DNA of 64,000 nucleotides, from positions 8,432,001-8,496,000 of the forward strand of contig CM074759.1 of the NCBI GenBank assembly GCA_037355855.1, in the 5' to 3' direction. The DNA is from Pseudo-nitzschia pungens (lineage: Eukaryota; Bacillariophyta; Bacillariophyceae; Bacillariales; Bacillariaceae). Of this stretch, positions 43,374-54,700 are shown in pieces. The translations under genes were made by a program, and so were the position numbers. Below the pieces are notes generated by a model, which was not told where the DNA came from, ran no database searches, and saw only the letters and a list, made by a program, of their open reading frames with translations. Positions within the stretch are counted from its first letter, which is position 1; the number at the start of each line of letters is the position of its first letter.

Positions 43374-46300
43374 TTACCACATGCATCGAGCGCAGTGTTC
43401 TTTCAAAGCTGGACCATTCAGTAGCTTGGTGAATAAGTCGGCAATATTGGTCTCACCAGGCTCCTTTGCAATTCGAATTGTTCCAGCAGCAATAGACTCG
43501 CGCGCCTTGTGGTATGCGACGCTGTTGTGCTTCTTGTTGCAAGGGCTCTCTGGTCTGGTAGTATTTTTGACAACAGACTCGTTATCACAGTACACATTGG
43601 TAGGACCTTCAATAGGGACACCCATCATCCTGAGCTTGTATCTAAGACCCTCAATCAGTTCAATGGCAATTCGAAGCGCGACAATCTCGGATCCAAAGGT
43701 GGAGGTCTCTACAGTGGTTTGCCTTTTGCTGAACCACAGGATTGGAGCCCTGTTCACAAAGATGATGATTCCGGTATGGGATCTTCTTGTTGCTTTGCAT
43801 CCGGCATGGTCCGCATCGACAAAACAACTCATAATAACTGCTTTTCCAAGCGCTTCGGGGGCATCTGGTGGCAATACCTCCTTGGCATCTGGATAAAACT
43901 CGCTCCAGTCGCAGTTGGGAAATCTGGACTCGTCCACTTCAGGCCGGGTCTCATCAAACACCAACTTGGATCGGGCATGCGCCTTGAGATAGGCAAACAT
44001 GTGCAATACTTGGTTCAGATGCCCTGTTCTTGCTTGGGCTAGGTACCTAGACATGAGAGATACAGGCATGACCAAATCCAGTCGACCGAGCTCACATAAC
44101 CATCTCAATACGCCAATCAGACCCTGGTAGTAGTTCTGCTTGCTTGGATCCAGTTCGGTGGTAACATCAACTTCAGGTCGATAATCGGATGTCAATGGGG
44201 TCGACACCTTGTTCGGAAGGTGCTTGTAACCATATTGCTCGGTGCCAAGCTCCTTTTCCACTGCGTCGATTGCTTTCTTAGCATATTTCTCGGAGGACAT
44301 TGCCCACTTGGGAATTGGGTCATCTTCGACGACATGCGGATGGACATCAGCGCCCAGATACAAGGTTGGAACTTCTATAGTCCCGTCCTTCAGCGTGAAG
44401 CGCTGCTCGATACTTTCCAACTGTCGTCGAGGGTCCTCGCTGCAACAGATAATATCGTCGACGTATGCAATCAGGTAGGCCCAGTACCTAGAGCCGTCTT
44501 TTCGTGTCTCCACTCGCATATGAACGTCAGGATCAGCTTTACAGGGTTGATATCCTAGCGTTCGTAGGTGCTTGGTCAAATAGGATCGGAACGACGCGCC
44601 TGCAACAGGAAGTCCATACAGTGCTCGAACGATCTTACATACCTGTCCTGCCAAGTGCGGTGGAAAACCATCTTCAGCTCGTGCAACCAAATAATACTTC
44701 TTCTTGATCGGCGCTGTAAGGTAGGCATTCTGGATGTCCGCAGACAGTACGTCCAAATTGTTCAGCGCTGCCAACAGGAAGAAGATACGGACTGAATCTC
44801 TGCTTGGAACACTGCTGAAGGTATGTTCCTTAGCTGTGGCTTGTACCTTGTGGCCATCGGCGACAAGCCGTGCTTTCCTTGTGAGAGACCCCAACTTCAC
44901 GTCAAAGATCATGTGCGTCGTGATCTTGCTGAATCCTTCGGCCTTCAGACCTTCGACGGTGTAGCTGGAGTCAAACTCGAACGCCATCTCGTTGTTTCTC
45001 ATCTCCTTCGCAATCGCCTTCTCCCAATAGTCCGTTCCCGTCTTTCGGTCGATGGCAAGAGCTTCAGGGATAGAATGTGGTAGCTCCACTCCGAACTTGT
45101 GCGTCCTATCCCAGTACTTGTTTCGCTTGGTGGCCTTGAGGATTCGCTTCTTCCTTCGTAGTACGTGGTGGATCCACCATCGAAATGCTGGCTGATCCGA
45201 GATCTTGGCAGATATGGCATACTCTGCGGTCTGTACAGGAAAGGACTCTTTCAGATCGCTCAACTTGCACCAGGATTCGGTTCCGTCTTTCCAACTGACG
45301 AGCAATCGCCATCCCTTCGTTGTAGGCTTGGGGACTTTGCGACCATACTTGTTGGTGATCGTCGCATCTTGCTTCCTAACGGCAGATCCGTCCTTCTCGT
45401 GATCAATGATCTCGTCCAACAGAGAAAACATGCGTCCGTCGTCGTCGATCTCGCTGTACATACTCTCAGCAACAATATTGGCGGTGTACTGCTCGACGGA
45501 ACCATCTGGAAACTGCAGATCATACATTCTGGTATCAAGGATAGGGTTATCATTCCTCTTGCCAATCGGATTGCCATTAAGATCAGCAGAACGATTCTTC
45601 ACAACACATCGTAATCGTTCATCGCCCTTCTGGATCATGACATTATTACCAATATACTCATCATAGTCATCCCCATCAGGTATGAGGTCGTCGATATCTG
45701 GAATAGAGGCTTCAGGCTCGGCGAGCTCCCACCTTTCTTGGTGACCCTCAAATAACTCAGCAGGGGGATCAGGGTACGTAGCTTGGAACTTTGCGTCGTT
45801 ATCCTCAACCTTGTCCCCGATCTTGGATTCCACTGCTTGGTCAAATGAGTCCATATAGCGCTTGACGTCATGGGAACGCCATTCTTCTTCAGTAACAGCA
45901 CGGACTGTGTTAGTGCTTACCGGCATGGCCGCCTCGTTCAGGATCCAGTGGCAGTCTCCGCCTCCGAATCGGTCACCGCACGGGCCAAGCCATCGTCCCA
46001 GCTTCTCGGTCCCATCAGAGAGATCAACCCAATAGACGAAATCATACCATTCATGGGCTTGGTACAGAGATATGTCAGGCATGTACCCATGTACAATTTC
46101 GAACGGCGTTCGACCCATCATCGTAGGATCACTGGAAGCTGTGCGCTGTCGGATGGCAGCAACGAGCTCTCCGCAGAAAGCCCACAGGCGCTTGGGGGAT
46201 CGCTTCCGAGCCGTCTTCTTGCGGATGCTTCTGCTGATATGGCCGATGCTGAGCTCCACGCGATTCTGGAAGGGACATCTTGGCTGGATGAAAGTCTGGT

Positions 46301-47924
46301 GGATATGGTTTTTGCTGACGACCTTATTCCATGGAGTCTTGTAAGTACCAGGGGCGCCTTGCTCTCGAGCACCATCAGATATCAAATGCTCGGGGATACC
46401 GACGTCGTGGATGAAAATCTTCAGGCCTTCATACGCTTGCTTCTTGCCCTGTATGGGTATGAACTCGTCGTAGCCCTTACCATTACTGAAAACTTGGGCG
46501 GCTGAATCTTGTCGCATGATGCTCGGGACCTTTGCCATCCAGGTGTCGGTGTACCATTTGCCAGCCGCGATGCGCTTGTTTCTGAAGCTCTGCGTTGGCA
46601 ATCGACGGACAAGGGGATGCATAGGGTTGCGGAAGCCTTTCTGGGTCGTGACTCGAAGAGTATCCGCAGCCTTTCTCGGAGATACATCCCAAATCTTGGA
46701 CAGACGGTCGGAGTCGATCTTGCAGTATCGTTCGGTGTCAATCGTCGGACCCCACTTGGCTCGTCTGGCGATAGTGTCGAGCTCGGGATCGACTGGTTCG
46801 ACTGCATCGTCGTCCCATCGAACATGCTTGTAAACGGCAGACAGGCAGACGGGGGAATCCCTGCAACGGGGATCCAATTCGAAGCGCTCGCGTCCATCGG
46901 TGTAGGTGCGCTCGTACAACGGGGTATGGAGGGCGTTGACTGTAAGACTTGGTACAGAATCCACGTCTACATCGTCCCCGCAAGTCTTCAGGGAATCGCC
47001 CGAATGAAAAAGAGAAGATAGCCGCGCATCCAGACGAGAGTCGGATGCAATCGCACATGGGGTCAGATCACGGCGGGTACAGAGTTGCTGAAGGCTCCGC
47101 AGCTTGTACTTCTCATAGCAATCATGCTGTGGCAGAATCAGCTCGTCGCTCCGAAGAGGCTTGTCGTACAAATGGGGACTGAAGTTGGACCGTGTTTCGA
47201 CGGGCTCCAGCTTACGCTTGTTGGACTTCTTGGACTGTTTCGTGGTCGGCGCGGACGCATGGGGCGTCTCCGCGCGAAGGACAGACACCGTAGGATTCAA
47301 CGGATGAGATCCGTCGATGGCTTCTTCGGCTTGCTCGAACTTCTTGCTCTTCGGATCCCAAGGGGAGTCTCGGGTAGCAACGACATGATCACATGTAGCC
47401 ATCTCATGCTTGGTTGGCTTGCGGGAAGGGAAATAGGACACGACCCCATCAAGCATGAGCTTGATGTCGAGGGTGTGGCCCACATGAGGATCTTCAGGGT
47501 CGGTATTGTCAATATGGATGGAGTGACTGGACTGCTCATCATACTGACGGGGCGCTTCACTGACACGATTGGGATGGCAATCCCGTATCTGATTCGGACA
47601 AATCAAGCTGTGGGACAACTTGTCGCCAAAATACAGGGCTTCGTGGAAATAAATCAACCAAACTTTCCCGTTGGTATCTGTGTAGGCCGTAACACAGGTC
47701 CCAATAGGAATGTTCTTGATAGGCTCGAGCTCAGGCGAAAAAGGATGAACATCGACGTGGCTGACGACTTGGTCTTCAAGCAAGATCATATTGGAACCGG
47801 CGGCGGTCGTATCAGCGTGGCTGTCCAGCTCGCACTGTCCCTCAGGACTCGGGCGCGCGCGCGGCAGATCCATCTGGTACAATAGCCGGCCAACCTTACT
47901 TAATTTCGGGCACCGGCCGTCGTT
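43374..47924 (-). CDS. pol: Copia pol polyprotein (protease, integrase, RT, RNase H)
   Basis: About 1500 residues; the frame is open from just after the gag UGA (47927-47925) with no start until an ATG at 47873. Numbering from 47882: protease motif LDSHADT (about 19-25); integrase core residues D446 (YTDTW), D503 (ISDG) and E543 (NRVELSIGH); a long linker; reverse transcriptase with DIQNAYL and YVDD (1140-1143, bases 44465-44454); RNase H with FVDADHAG, SEIVALRIAIE and YCDNES. The protein ends in TKLLNGPALKEHC. No frameshift or internal stop was found. As a Gag-Pol fusion this would need readthrough of the single UGA, since the protease sits right behind it; internal initiation at 47873 is the alternative. 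Confidence 0.93.
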   Translation of the reverse strand, partial: NDGRCPKLSKVGRLLYQMDLPRARPSPEGQCELDSHADTTAAGSNMILLEDQVVSHVDVHPFSPELEPIKNIPIGTCVTAYTDTNGKVWLIYFHEALYFGDKLSHSLICPNQIRDCHPNRVSEAPRQYDEQSSHSIHIDNTDPEDPHVGHTLDIKLMLDGVVSYFPSRKPTKHEMATCDHVVATRDSPWDPKSKKFEQAEEAIDGSHPLNPTVSVLRAETPHASAPTTKQSKKSNKRKLEPVETRSNFSPHLYDKPLRSDELILPQHDCYEKYKLRSLQQLCTRRDLTPCAIASDSRLDARLSSLFHSGDSLKTCGDDVDVDSVPSLTVNALHTPLYERTYTDGRERFELDPRCRDSPVCLSAVYKHVRWDDDAVEPVDPELDTIARRAKWGPTIDTERYCKIDSDRLSKIWDVSPRKAADTLRVTTQKGFRNPMHPLVRRLPTQSFRNKRIAAGKWYTDTWMAKVPSIMRQDSAAQVFSNGKGYDEFIPIQGKKQAYEGLKIFIHDVGIPEHLISDGAREQGAPGTYKTPWNKVVSKNHIHQTFIQPRCPFQNRVELSIGHISRSIRKKTARKRSPKRLWAFCGELVAAIRQRTASSDPTMMGRTPFEIVHGYMPDISLYQAHEWYDFVYWVDLSDGTEKLGRWLGPCGDRFGGGDCHWILNEAAMPVSTNTVRAVTEEEWRSHDVKRYMDSFDQAVESKIGDKVEDNDAKFQATYPDPPAELFEGHQERWELAEPEASIPDIDDLIPDGDDYDEYIGNNVMIQKGDERLRCVVKNRSADLNGNPIGKRNDNPILDTRMYDLQFPDGSVEQYTANIVAESMYSEIDDDGRMFSLLDEIIDHEKDGSAVRKQDATITNKYGRKVPKPTTKGWRLLVSWKDGTESWCKLSDLKESFPVQTAEYAISAKISDQPAFRWWIHHVLRRKKRILKATKRNKYWDRTHKFGVELPHSIPEALAIDRKTGTDYWEKAIAKEMRNNEMAFEFDSSYTVEGLKAEGFSKITTHMIFDVKLGSLTRKARLVADGHKVQATAKEHTFSSVPSRDSVRIFFLLAALNNLDVLSADIQNAYLTAPIKKKYYLVARAEDGFPPHLAGQVCKIVRALYGLPVAGASFRSYLTKHLRTLGYQPCKADPDVHMRVETRKDGSRYWAYLIAYVDDIICCSEDPRRQLESIEQRFTLKDGTIEVPTLYLGADVHPHVVEDDPIPKWAMSSEKYAKKAIDAVEKELGTEQYGYKHLPNKVSTPLTSDYRPEVDVTTELDPSKQNYYQGLIGVLRWLCELGRLDLVMPVSLMSRYLAQARTGHLNQVLHMFAYLKAHARSKLVFDETRPEVDESRFPNCDWSEFYPDAKEVLPPDAPEALGKAVIMSCFVDADHAGCKATRRSHTGIIIFVNRAPILWFSKRQTTVETSTFGSEIVALRIAIELIEGLRYKLRMMGVPIEGPTNVYCDNESVVKNTTRPESPCNKKHNSVAYHKARESIAAGTIRIAKEPGETNIADLFTKLLNGPALKEHCARCMW

Positions 47925-49434
47925 TCAGTTCTTGGGGGTCTGTCCTTGGTTCGAGCCGTTGCCCTTCTTCTTGCCCTTCTTGCGCCCCTTGGGCCCAAAA
48001 CTGTTCCCTGCGCCTTGGGTCGCGTTCGTGCTCGCGTTCGCGGTCGCGGAGGCAGCAGGCGTGGTAGAACTAGTGGACTGAATAGTTCGTGCTTTCTTCT
48101 GCTGGCGGAGGTCATACAACTGCTTTCGTTGTTCCTTGGAGAAGGTCTTGTAGACTTCATAGGGATACTGCTTGTCCTCAATCTTGCCGCTGTACGATCC
48201 ACCCTTGTTGCTTCCTTGGTTGCCACCACCTTGGTGGACAGAGGAGATACTTCGCGCTCGCTTGGTTGCAACCGCACCCATCTTGCGTATGCCAAGGCAC
48301 CTCTTGAAGTACGAGACGCACTCGTTGAAGTCCTTGGTGTACTTGTCGGTCTCAAAGATCTGGATCTTGGGGTTCTCAAACCGATCGTCTTGGATGCTGT
48401 GGATGAAACGCATGGTGAAGTCCTCTTCGTCGTGTAACTTGTTGTGGTTGGAGAGCGTAGTCTGGAAATTCAACCAAGTTCTGCAGTGCTTCTCAAAGTC
48501 GTATGTTCGAGAGTCTCCTGTGTAGCGGGAGGTGTACATGCCGGTACGGACCTTGTCAAGAATAGCCGCGACGTTGGTTGTGGAGAAGGCATTCTCGTAG
48601 AGATGTAGGAAAGCCGCTCGGGCGTCCCCAGTCGGATTCTTCGCGTCTTTGTACCTCCGAGTGTAGGCCCAGGCAGGGCCATCACGGACTGCGTTGCAGA
48701 GCAACACCCAAACGTCGTGGTTGTCAGTGACAAATTGCGGGCCTTCAAGCGTGGCGCATCGAACATTATAATCCATCCAGTTGGAAAAAATCCCGTCTTT
48801 CCCAACAGTGGCGGATCTCTCTGCTGCAGTCACCGTCTCTTGCTCCTTCGGACGGATGACGTATGATAGGGGGAACCCTTGTTCATTGTACTGGAAGCGG
48901 AGGAACTGACGGAAACTTTCTTCCCATTGACGGAAGTTGTCAAGGTTGGTGAGCTTCGGCGGAGTAATGGACGAGGAGACGGCCTCCTTGTCGGCGGTCT
49001 GCATTTCATGTAGGCGTTGGCGAGTTCGGTCGGCTGCGAGGGGATCACTAAGCCAAGTATGGGCAGTAGGCTTGATACCAATGAGAGGTTGGTAGCGGAT
49101 CCATTCCGAAAGAAGCTGAAAGGATTGTCGGAAGGATAGTCCGATAAATACTCGTTCATGGTAGGGGCACATCGGATGACGACCCCCATTGAAGTCACGG
49201 AGGTACTTGGGGAGTTCCTTGGCAGAGAGCTGTTGGATCGCCTCGATGCTGTTGAGGCCATTCCGGAATAGTTCGTCCGCCGTATCACTGTTGCTGAACC
49301 CAGAGAGGACCTTGTGGAGATCTAACTCCCTTGAGCTGAGCTTTGCTCCGTTCTTGTACCCAGAGATGCCTCCATTAGCTTGGGCTGTGGCATGGGCTTG
49401 GAGGATATCTGGACTAGCTCCTGTAGGGGCGGCG

Positions 49435-49469
<35 letters not shown>

Positions 49470-49897
49470 GACACGAGCGGCGGCAGCGGCAGTAGCAGCA
49501 GCCTCAGCAGCAATCCGAGCTGCGTTTTCGCTGCGCATTGCTCTCAGTTCCTGAATAGCAGCAAGCAGGATCATCTCAGATCGGGGTTGGATGTCAAGGT
49601 TTGGTTCTTGTCGGACTCTGGAGGGACAGCAGGAGCAACAGGAGGGACTCCAGGCGCTCCGACAGGGGGAATGCCGGCTCCAGGCGCTCCGACAGGGGGA
49701 ACGCCGACTCCATCGACAACTCCAGGGACATCTCCAGGTGGGGGAGCGCCGACTCCGGCTCCGGGGACAACTCCACTACCATCTCCAGGGGCGGCGTCTC
49801 CTCCAGGGGCAGCGCCACCTCCAGGGACAGCTCCAGGGGCGCCGTCTCCGGCGGCGGCTGCAGCGGCGGCGGCTTGGCTTCTAGTTTGCTTGGCCAT
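47925..49897 (-). CDS. gag: Copia gag, in two overlapping frames
   Basis: The first frame (49897-49571, 108 residues) starts MAKQTRSQ and is Ala/Gly/Pro-rich with VPPVGAPG-type repeats. It ends at TGA 49573-49571, overlapping as ATGA the ATG of the second frame (49574-47925, 549 residues). The second frame is open further upstream (reading NLDIQPRSEM before its ATG), so a -1 shift anywhere in about 49574-49650 would join them. The main part holds the copia capsid-like region (FRQWEESFRQFLRFQYNEQG) and a basic tail, and has no CCHC zinc knuckle. Either programmed -1 frameshifting, termination-reinitiation at ATGA, or a single-base mutation explains the break. Confidence 0.85.
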
Positions 49898-50774
49898 GGT
49901 TGACTTTGCTTGACTTGCTTTGAGTAACTAACTTGCTTCGGATTTCTAAACCAAATTCTTTTGTGGTGGGGACTGTCTCCATCCAAGTTGTCGATCGAAG
50001 GTCCGGGTCGATTGTTCCGTACTCGACAATTCCGAAAGAAAAGGTATCAAGTATCACGTCAGCATTGGTGTCAACACTTTCGCGTCAACGTCTAAAAAGG
50101 TATGCGCATCGATGGTTCCGATTCGATGGTTGGCTAGAAAGGTATCCAAATGGTTGGTTACCAAAAGAGAAGAATTCTTTCGGTCTTTCTGCTCTGGACC
50201 AATCGATTTGATTCTGAGATATGACAGATCTCAGGGTTCTTGGCTTGTCTGATTCCAAATTCCCTTGGCTAAAATCAAAATCGGTGGTATAGCAGGTTCG
50301 AGGTTTCGGATGGGACTGACGTCATGTCCTTGGTCTGCTCGACACTGTCTTCACTGGAAAGTACGTGGTGGTCTGTCTTTTCCTTTTCCAGCGTTGTCCC
50401 ATCCCCGGCAAACGTCCCCTTGAATCCTGTAAAATAACAGGGAATCATGGACGCTGCTTTCTCCACGTCCATCATGCTCCTTCCCCACCGGACTGAGCCT
50501 CCATGGAGCCACCATGACGCTCAGCTACTGGATTTGAATACCAATAGGTCCGCAGAGGTGGATGTGCGGACTCCAGTCGTATTGCGCGTTTGCTGGGGAA
50601 GGGCTCCCCATTAACATCAGGGATCTCGCGATGTCAGCTGCTGGTCCAGTTTCAGCTGAGGTTTTACATCCAAGTGTAGGCATGGATGCCAGTGGTGATC
50701 AGCCAGCTGGGTTTCTTCACACGCTCTAGCCGGCGTCCCGGTTCGTAGTGGGTCGAGCGGTGGGTCTGATAAAC
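49898..50774 (-). other. 5' leader of the copia element
   Basis: About 880 bp between the 5' LTR and gag without a credible gene. Next to the LTR the element-sense sequence contains TTTATCAGACCC (about 50762-50773), which matches the TATCAGA core of primer-binding sites complementary to initiator-Met tRNA; the match lacks the usual leading TGG. Confidence 0.5.
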
Positions 50775-51718
50775 TGTGTTGATATCCGCTCGTCAGCGGT
50801 CTTCGTGGTCTAATCGTAGAGCTTAATCGGCTTATACTGCGTACTGTAAAAATAGGCGAAAGCCTTAACAATAACAATACATAAAGTCCTGGCAAATCGT
50901 GAGTCTACAGTGGACCATTCAAGGTCTATTGCATACACTTAGGCAATACAAGGCACTTCCCTAGAGGTATATCGGAATCGATCGATAGGAGGGCATGATA
51001 GGTGTGTTTATTTTAGAGTAAAAGAAAGAGTGAATAAAAGGGGAGCTGAGCCAAAGTGCTCAGCTCTTGTATCGTGACATCGATTCGCTAAGTGACATCG
51101 ATTCGCTAACTCGCTAACTCGTATAATAACAGAACTCCTGTAGCTCTGGTACTGTATTCTACGAGTAGCGTACCGTATCGGAGTATCCGATTAATTAGAT
51201 CGAATCGTGTGCTAGCGCTAGCTCGCTTATGCTAGCGCGTTGGGTAACCGTTTGGGCCGGGCATCCGATCATGGTACATATTATACACCAATGACCCGAC
51301 CCCGGCGGTAGCATCATATCTTAGCATTGGTATCATGGTAGGTTAGCATCTTCCAGTATCTCGTAGCCTTAGCAACCCTAACCCTGTAGCATTTAGCTAC
51401 ACCATGACAGGTGCTTTACTCGGGGTACGTACGATTGGTACAAATCGTACGCGGCGACCCTAGTAAATTCTGCTAGCATCCATACTAAACAGGATAGGTC
51501 TGCTGCTAAGCCTGCTGCTAAGCCTGTTGCTAAGCCTGTTGCTAAGCCTGTTGCTAAGCCTGTTGCTGAGCTTGTATGCTAGCAATTAGCACACAGCTCT
51601 AGCACTCAGCTCAGCACCTGTTAGTCAGTTACTGGGTGTTGCTGACTGTAGACCCAGTAGCCCTTCTACACAGGAGGCTTGCTAGCACAGATCATAGCAC
51701 CACCATGAATATCTTCAT
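50775..51718 (-). repeat. 5' LTR of the copia element (944 bp)
   Basis: Copy of the 3' LTR with a 3-bp deletion near 51479. It should carry the element promoter. Downstream host DNA starts with AGCAGTGG. Confidence 0.93.
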
Positions 51719-54700
51719 AGCAGTGGTATGGGTGGATACTGCTGTCACCAATCACTAACCATCAGCTGCGACAGATTCCTACTACTACTGAAGGCACTTT
51801 TCAAAAGTTTGCACCAGCACACAAAGTTCGAGGTTCGTGAAGAAAAGCCACGTTCTCTTGTTTGGCACATGTACAAAGCAAGAGACGTGAATAGGGTGGT
51901 AGTAGTACTTGTGTTTGCACCACCAGCTAGTACTAGTAAGTAGTAGTAGTACTACCATATCGTTCTTCTTGCAGCAAAATGGAATTGTTGGGACGATGGC
52001 GGTATGCTGTGTTTATGCATAGTAGCAAGAAAACAAGAAGATACGATGTGTTACTGTACTACTACTAGTAGTAGTACTACACTTGTAGTACTAGTACTAC
52101 ACACCACCGACAACAGCAACAGTTGTCAGTGCTCCAGCAGGTCGGGGTAATCCAACCGAAGGCAGCTGCATTCTAATTTTCCCAACAACGCCTCAGGAAT
52201 GCTACTACTAGCTACTAGTACTACTAGCTAATAGTACTGATTGACGCAAAATTTATCCAACAACATGAAACAGGTAGTCCTCTGTGGGTGGTGGTGGTGT
52301 TGGTATCGACGAAGGGGGGTGGTTATGGTGGCTACAATGGTGCAATGTTTTCAATAATGGTGAATGGGTGCTCGTATGCTCGTATGCCCGAATGCCCCGC
52401 AATCATCGTTATCGTTCCAAACGCACGAGAGATATTCGACCTCTGCCACCACTACTGTTCGTGGATTTCACCCGGTTTCGTAATCGATCGATTGATTGAT
52501 TGATTCAGATTGACATGAGAAAGAAACATACCTTGGGTCCGGGCACCGTAGTAACCTTACCGTTTGCTCGGAAGAAAAAAGCGTCGACAAGTCCCCCCTC
52601 CCCCCAAAACAAAACTGCGAGATACCGTAGAGCTCCGACAAAGAATTGCAAAGAATTCGCAATCCATAAATAATGCCCTGCGAGAAATCGATTCGGACAC
52701 CGTCGAGGGACAAACAGGAGGGACACTTCTACCAACGAGGATTCCGTCGGTCCCGTCGCATCGTTTCCCGACACAAATTCCATGTTGTTTCTGTTCTGCA
52801 GTCGAGTCGAACGCCAAAGAACGAGAAGACAGAGAGGAAGAGAAGAGAGAAACAACGTGCGATTAGAAACGAAGCGATTCGTTGAGCACCTGCCGCCATC
52901 GCCACCGCCGCAAAACCGAGCAATCGAACCACTCTCTCCCTCCCTCTCTCTTTTTTTTTCCTTGTTCGGTAGTGTGTTTTGAATGATGATTTTCAGCAAA
53001 CTCGTCACGAACACGACGTGTTCTCGGAGAGATTCCCATTGCGTGTTCTTCCTCATTACAAAGAGAGAGAGACAGAGAGAGAGACAGAGCGGGCCGTTTC
53101 CAGCCTTGCGCTCGCTTGCTTCGGTTGCAGGCGACCGCGCTCCGGCATCCTTCCATGCATCGGAGTGAGTCGAGTCCATCTGGTACATACCTCGGATGCC
53201 GTACCATAGCGCCGGTACATGCACCGAACTGCTGTCGGGCCCGTTCCGTTCTCAAAATCATCATTGAATCCATCGTCCAAGCATTTGTTTGCATCGCAAG
53301 AGTGCCCTGCGTCGAGCCAGCCGGCTTCGAACGGAGCGGATTCGTTTGGTTTGGTTTGGATCCTGTAGCTTTGGTTAGCTTTGCTTTCCCCGCGATCGAT
53401 ACGGTACGTGCGTGGTGTGCGCAGGACGATTCCTTTCGCAACGGCCTGCCGTCCGAGTACGAGTACGAGTACGAGTACCGCACTCGTATTCTCTGCTGGT
53501 GATCAGAACCAAGGCACCGTCGAGAAGAGAAATGGAGGTCGTCGTTGGTGTTGGTGTCCCGGAGTTGGTTGCATTGGCATTCATTTATTCGATTCGATTC
53601 GATTCGATTCGATTGTTCCTCGCTTCGAATCAACAAATCAACAGTCACCTCGATGGTATGTTGTTTGTGGTTCGGCACAAGCTTTCCTTCCGTTCGTCCA
53701 AGCCGTGCACGCTGCTCTGCCGCAGGACAATGGCGGCTCGGTGCACTCGCGTTCGATGGAATCGCATCGTGCGGCTTCGACACAAAGCATTGTCATCCTT
53801 TTTTTCAACAAATGAATGGGTTCATGGTCCTTCCCCACTCGACAGCATCGGTCAAAACGATGACGATGAGCACCATCGTTCATGTGGATTGGACTGGATG
53901 GATGCCGACGCTCCTGTCCGGTGTTTACGGTACAACCGATGGAAAAAGGATGATGATTGATTCATGATTATTTATTCTTATTCATTGATCGATGGATGGA
54001 TGGCGGATGGATGGCGGATGGATGGATTTTGATGGGTTTCGTTTTTAGTCGAGGTTCCAACCAGTCATGAGAAAGCGCAATACGGGACTTGTCCAACGGC
54101 TGAGAACATGTTGTATTATTTTCTTGACACGATCCCGCAACGTGTCATCTTCGTACAAAGAAAGAATACTTCTACCAGTAATTTATTGCTTAACTCGTAC
54201 GTACGATTAATCGATTACAGGACGGGTAAACCTTACTCGTACCGGTGGCAGTAAGGTTACCGTATGTTTCACGTTGGTTGAATGTTCACGATGATGATGG
54301 GATGATTGGATTGATTGATTGATTCATTCATTTGGAAGATCGATCGCCTTCATTCATTCATTCGTGAAACAGTCTTCCTGTATTTTCGGAGTCGACATCC
54401 TCTCGTGTCGTTCCATGTCCGGTATGTGGCGTAAGATTACCATAAGTCTACGGTATGTACATTAGAAACGGCGATTGGACGGAATTCGTTTTCGACGATT
54501 CCTGATCCTGGGTCACGTCGATACTCCTATTCGCGTTCCTTAAGTGTTTGCAAACATTCCCGGAACCGGTATTATGGTTGTACCGGTTTCAAGGCCTACC
54601 GGTGTGTTTGGGGAACAAATTTCGCAACGGTATTTACGAAGCTCAGAACGCCTACGGTAGAATTGCTACCACACTAGGAATCGAAACACGTGAAGTTAGT

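Larger units (their letters stand above)
41785..51718 (-). mobile_element. Ty1/copia-type LTR retrotransposon, apparently complete
   Basis: A 9.9 kb element read on the minus strand: 5' LTR 50775-51718, leader, gag, pol, about 640 bp of 3' untranslated DNA, 3' LTR 41785-42731. The domain order in pol is protease, integrase, reverse transcriptase, RNase H, which defines the copia superfamily. All catalytic motifs I looked for are present. The LTRs match throughout my base-by-base reading except for one 3-bp indel, so insertion is recent. AGCAG occurs immediately outside both ends (41780-41784 and 51719-51723) and is the likely 5-bp target duplication, although the canonical TG/CA termini would sit one or two bases further in. 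Confidence 0.93.

Noticed and set aside
47925..47927. The gag UGA as a selenocysteine codon
   Set aside because: No selenoprotein context or SECIS-like element is evident; readthrough or internal initiation is simpler.
52505..53224. 239-residue minus-strand frame
   Set aside because: Contains GAGA/CTCT low complexity (LCLSLCLSL) and no conserved block.
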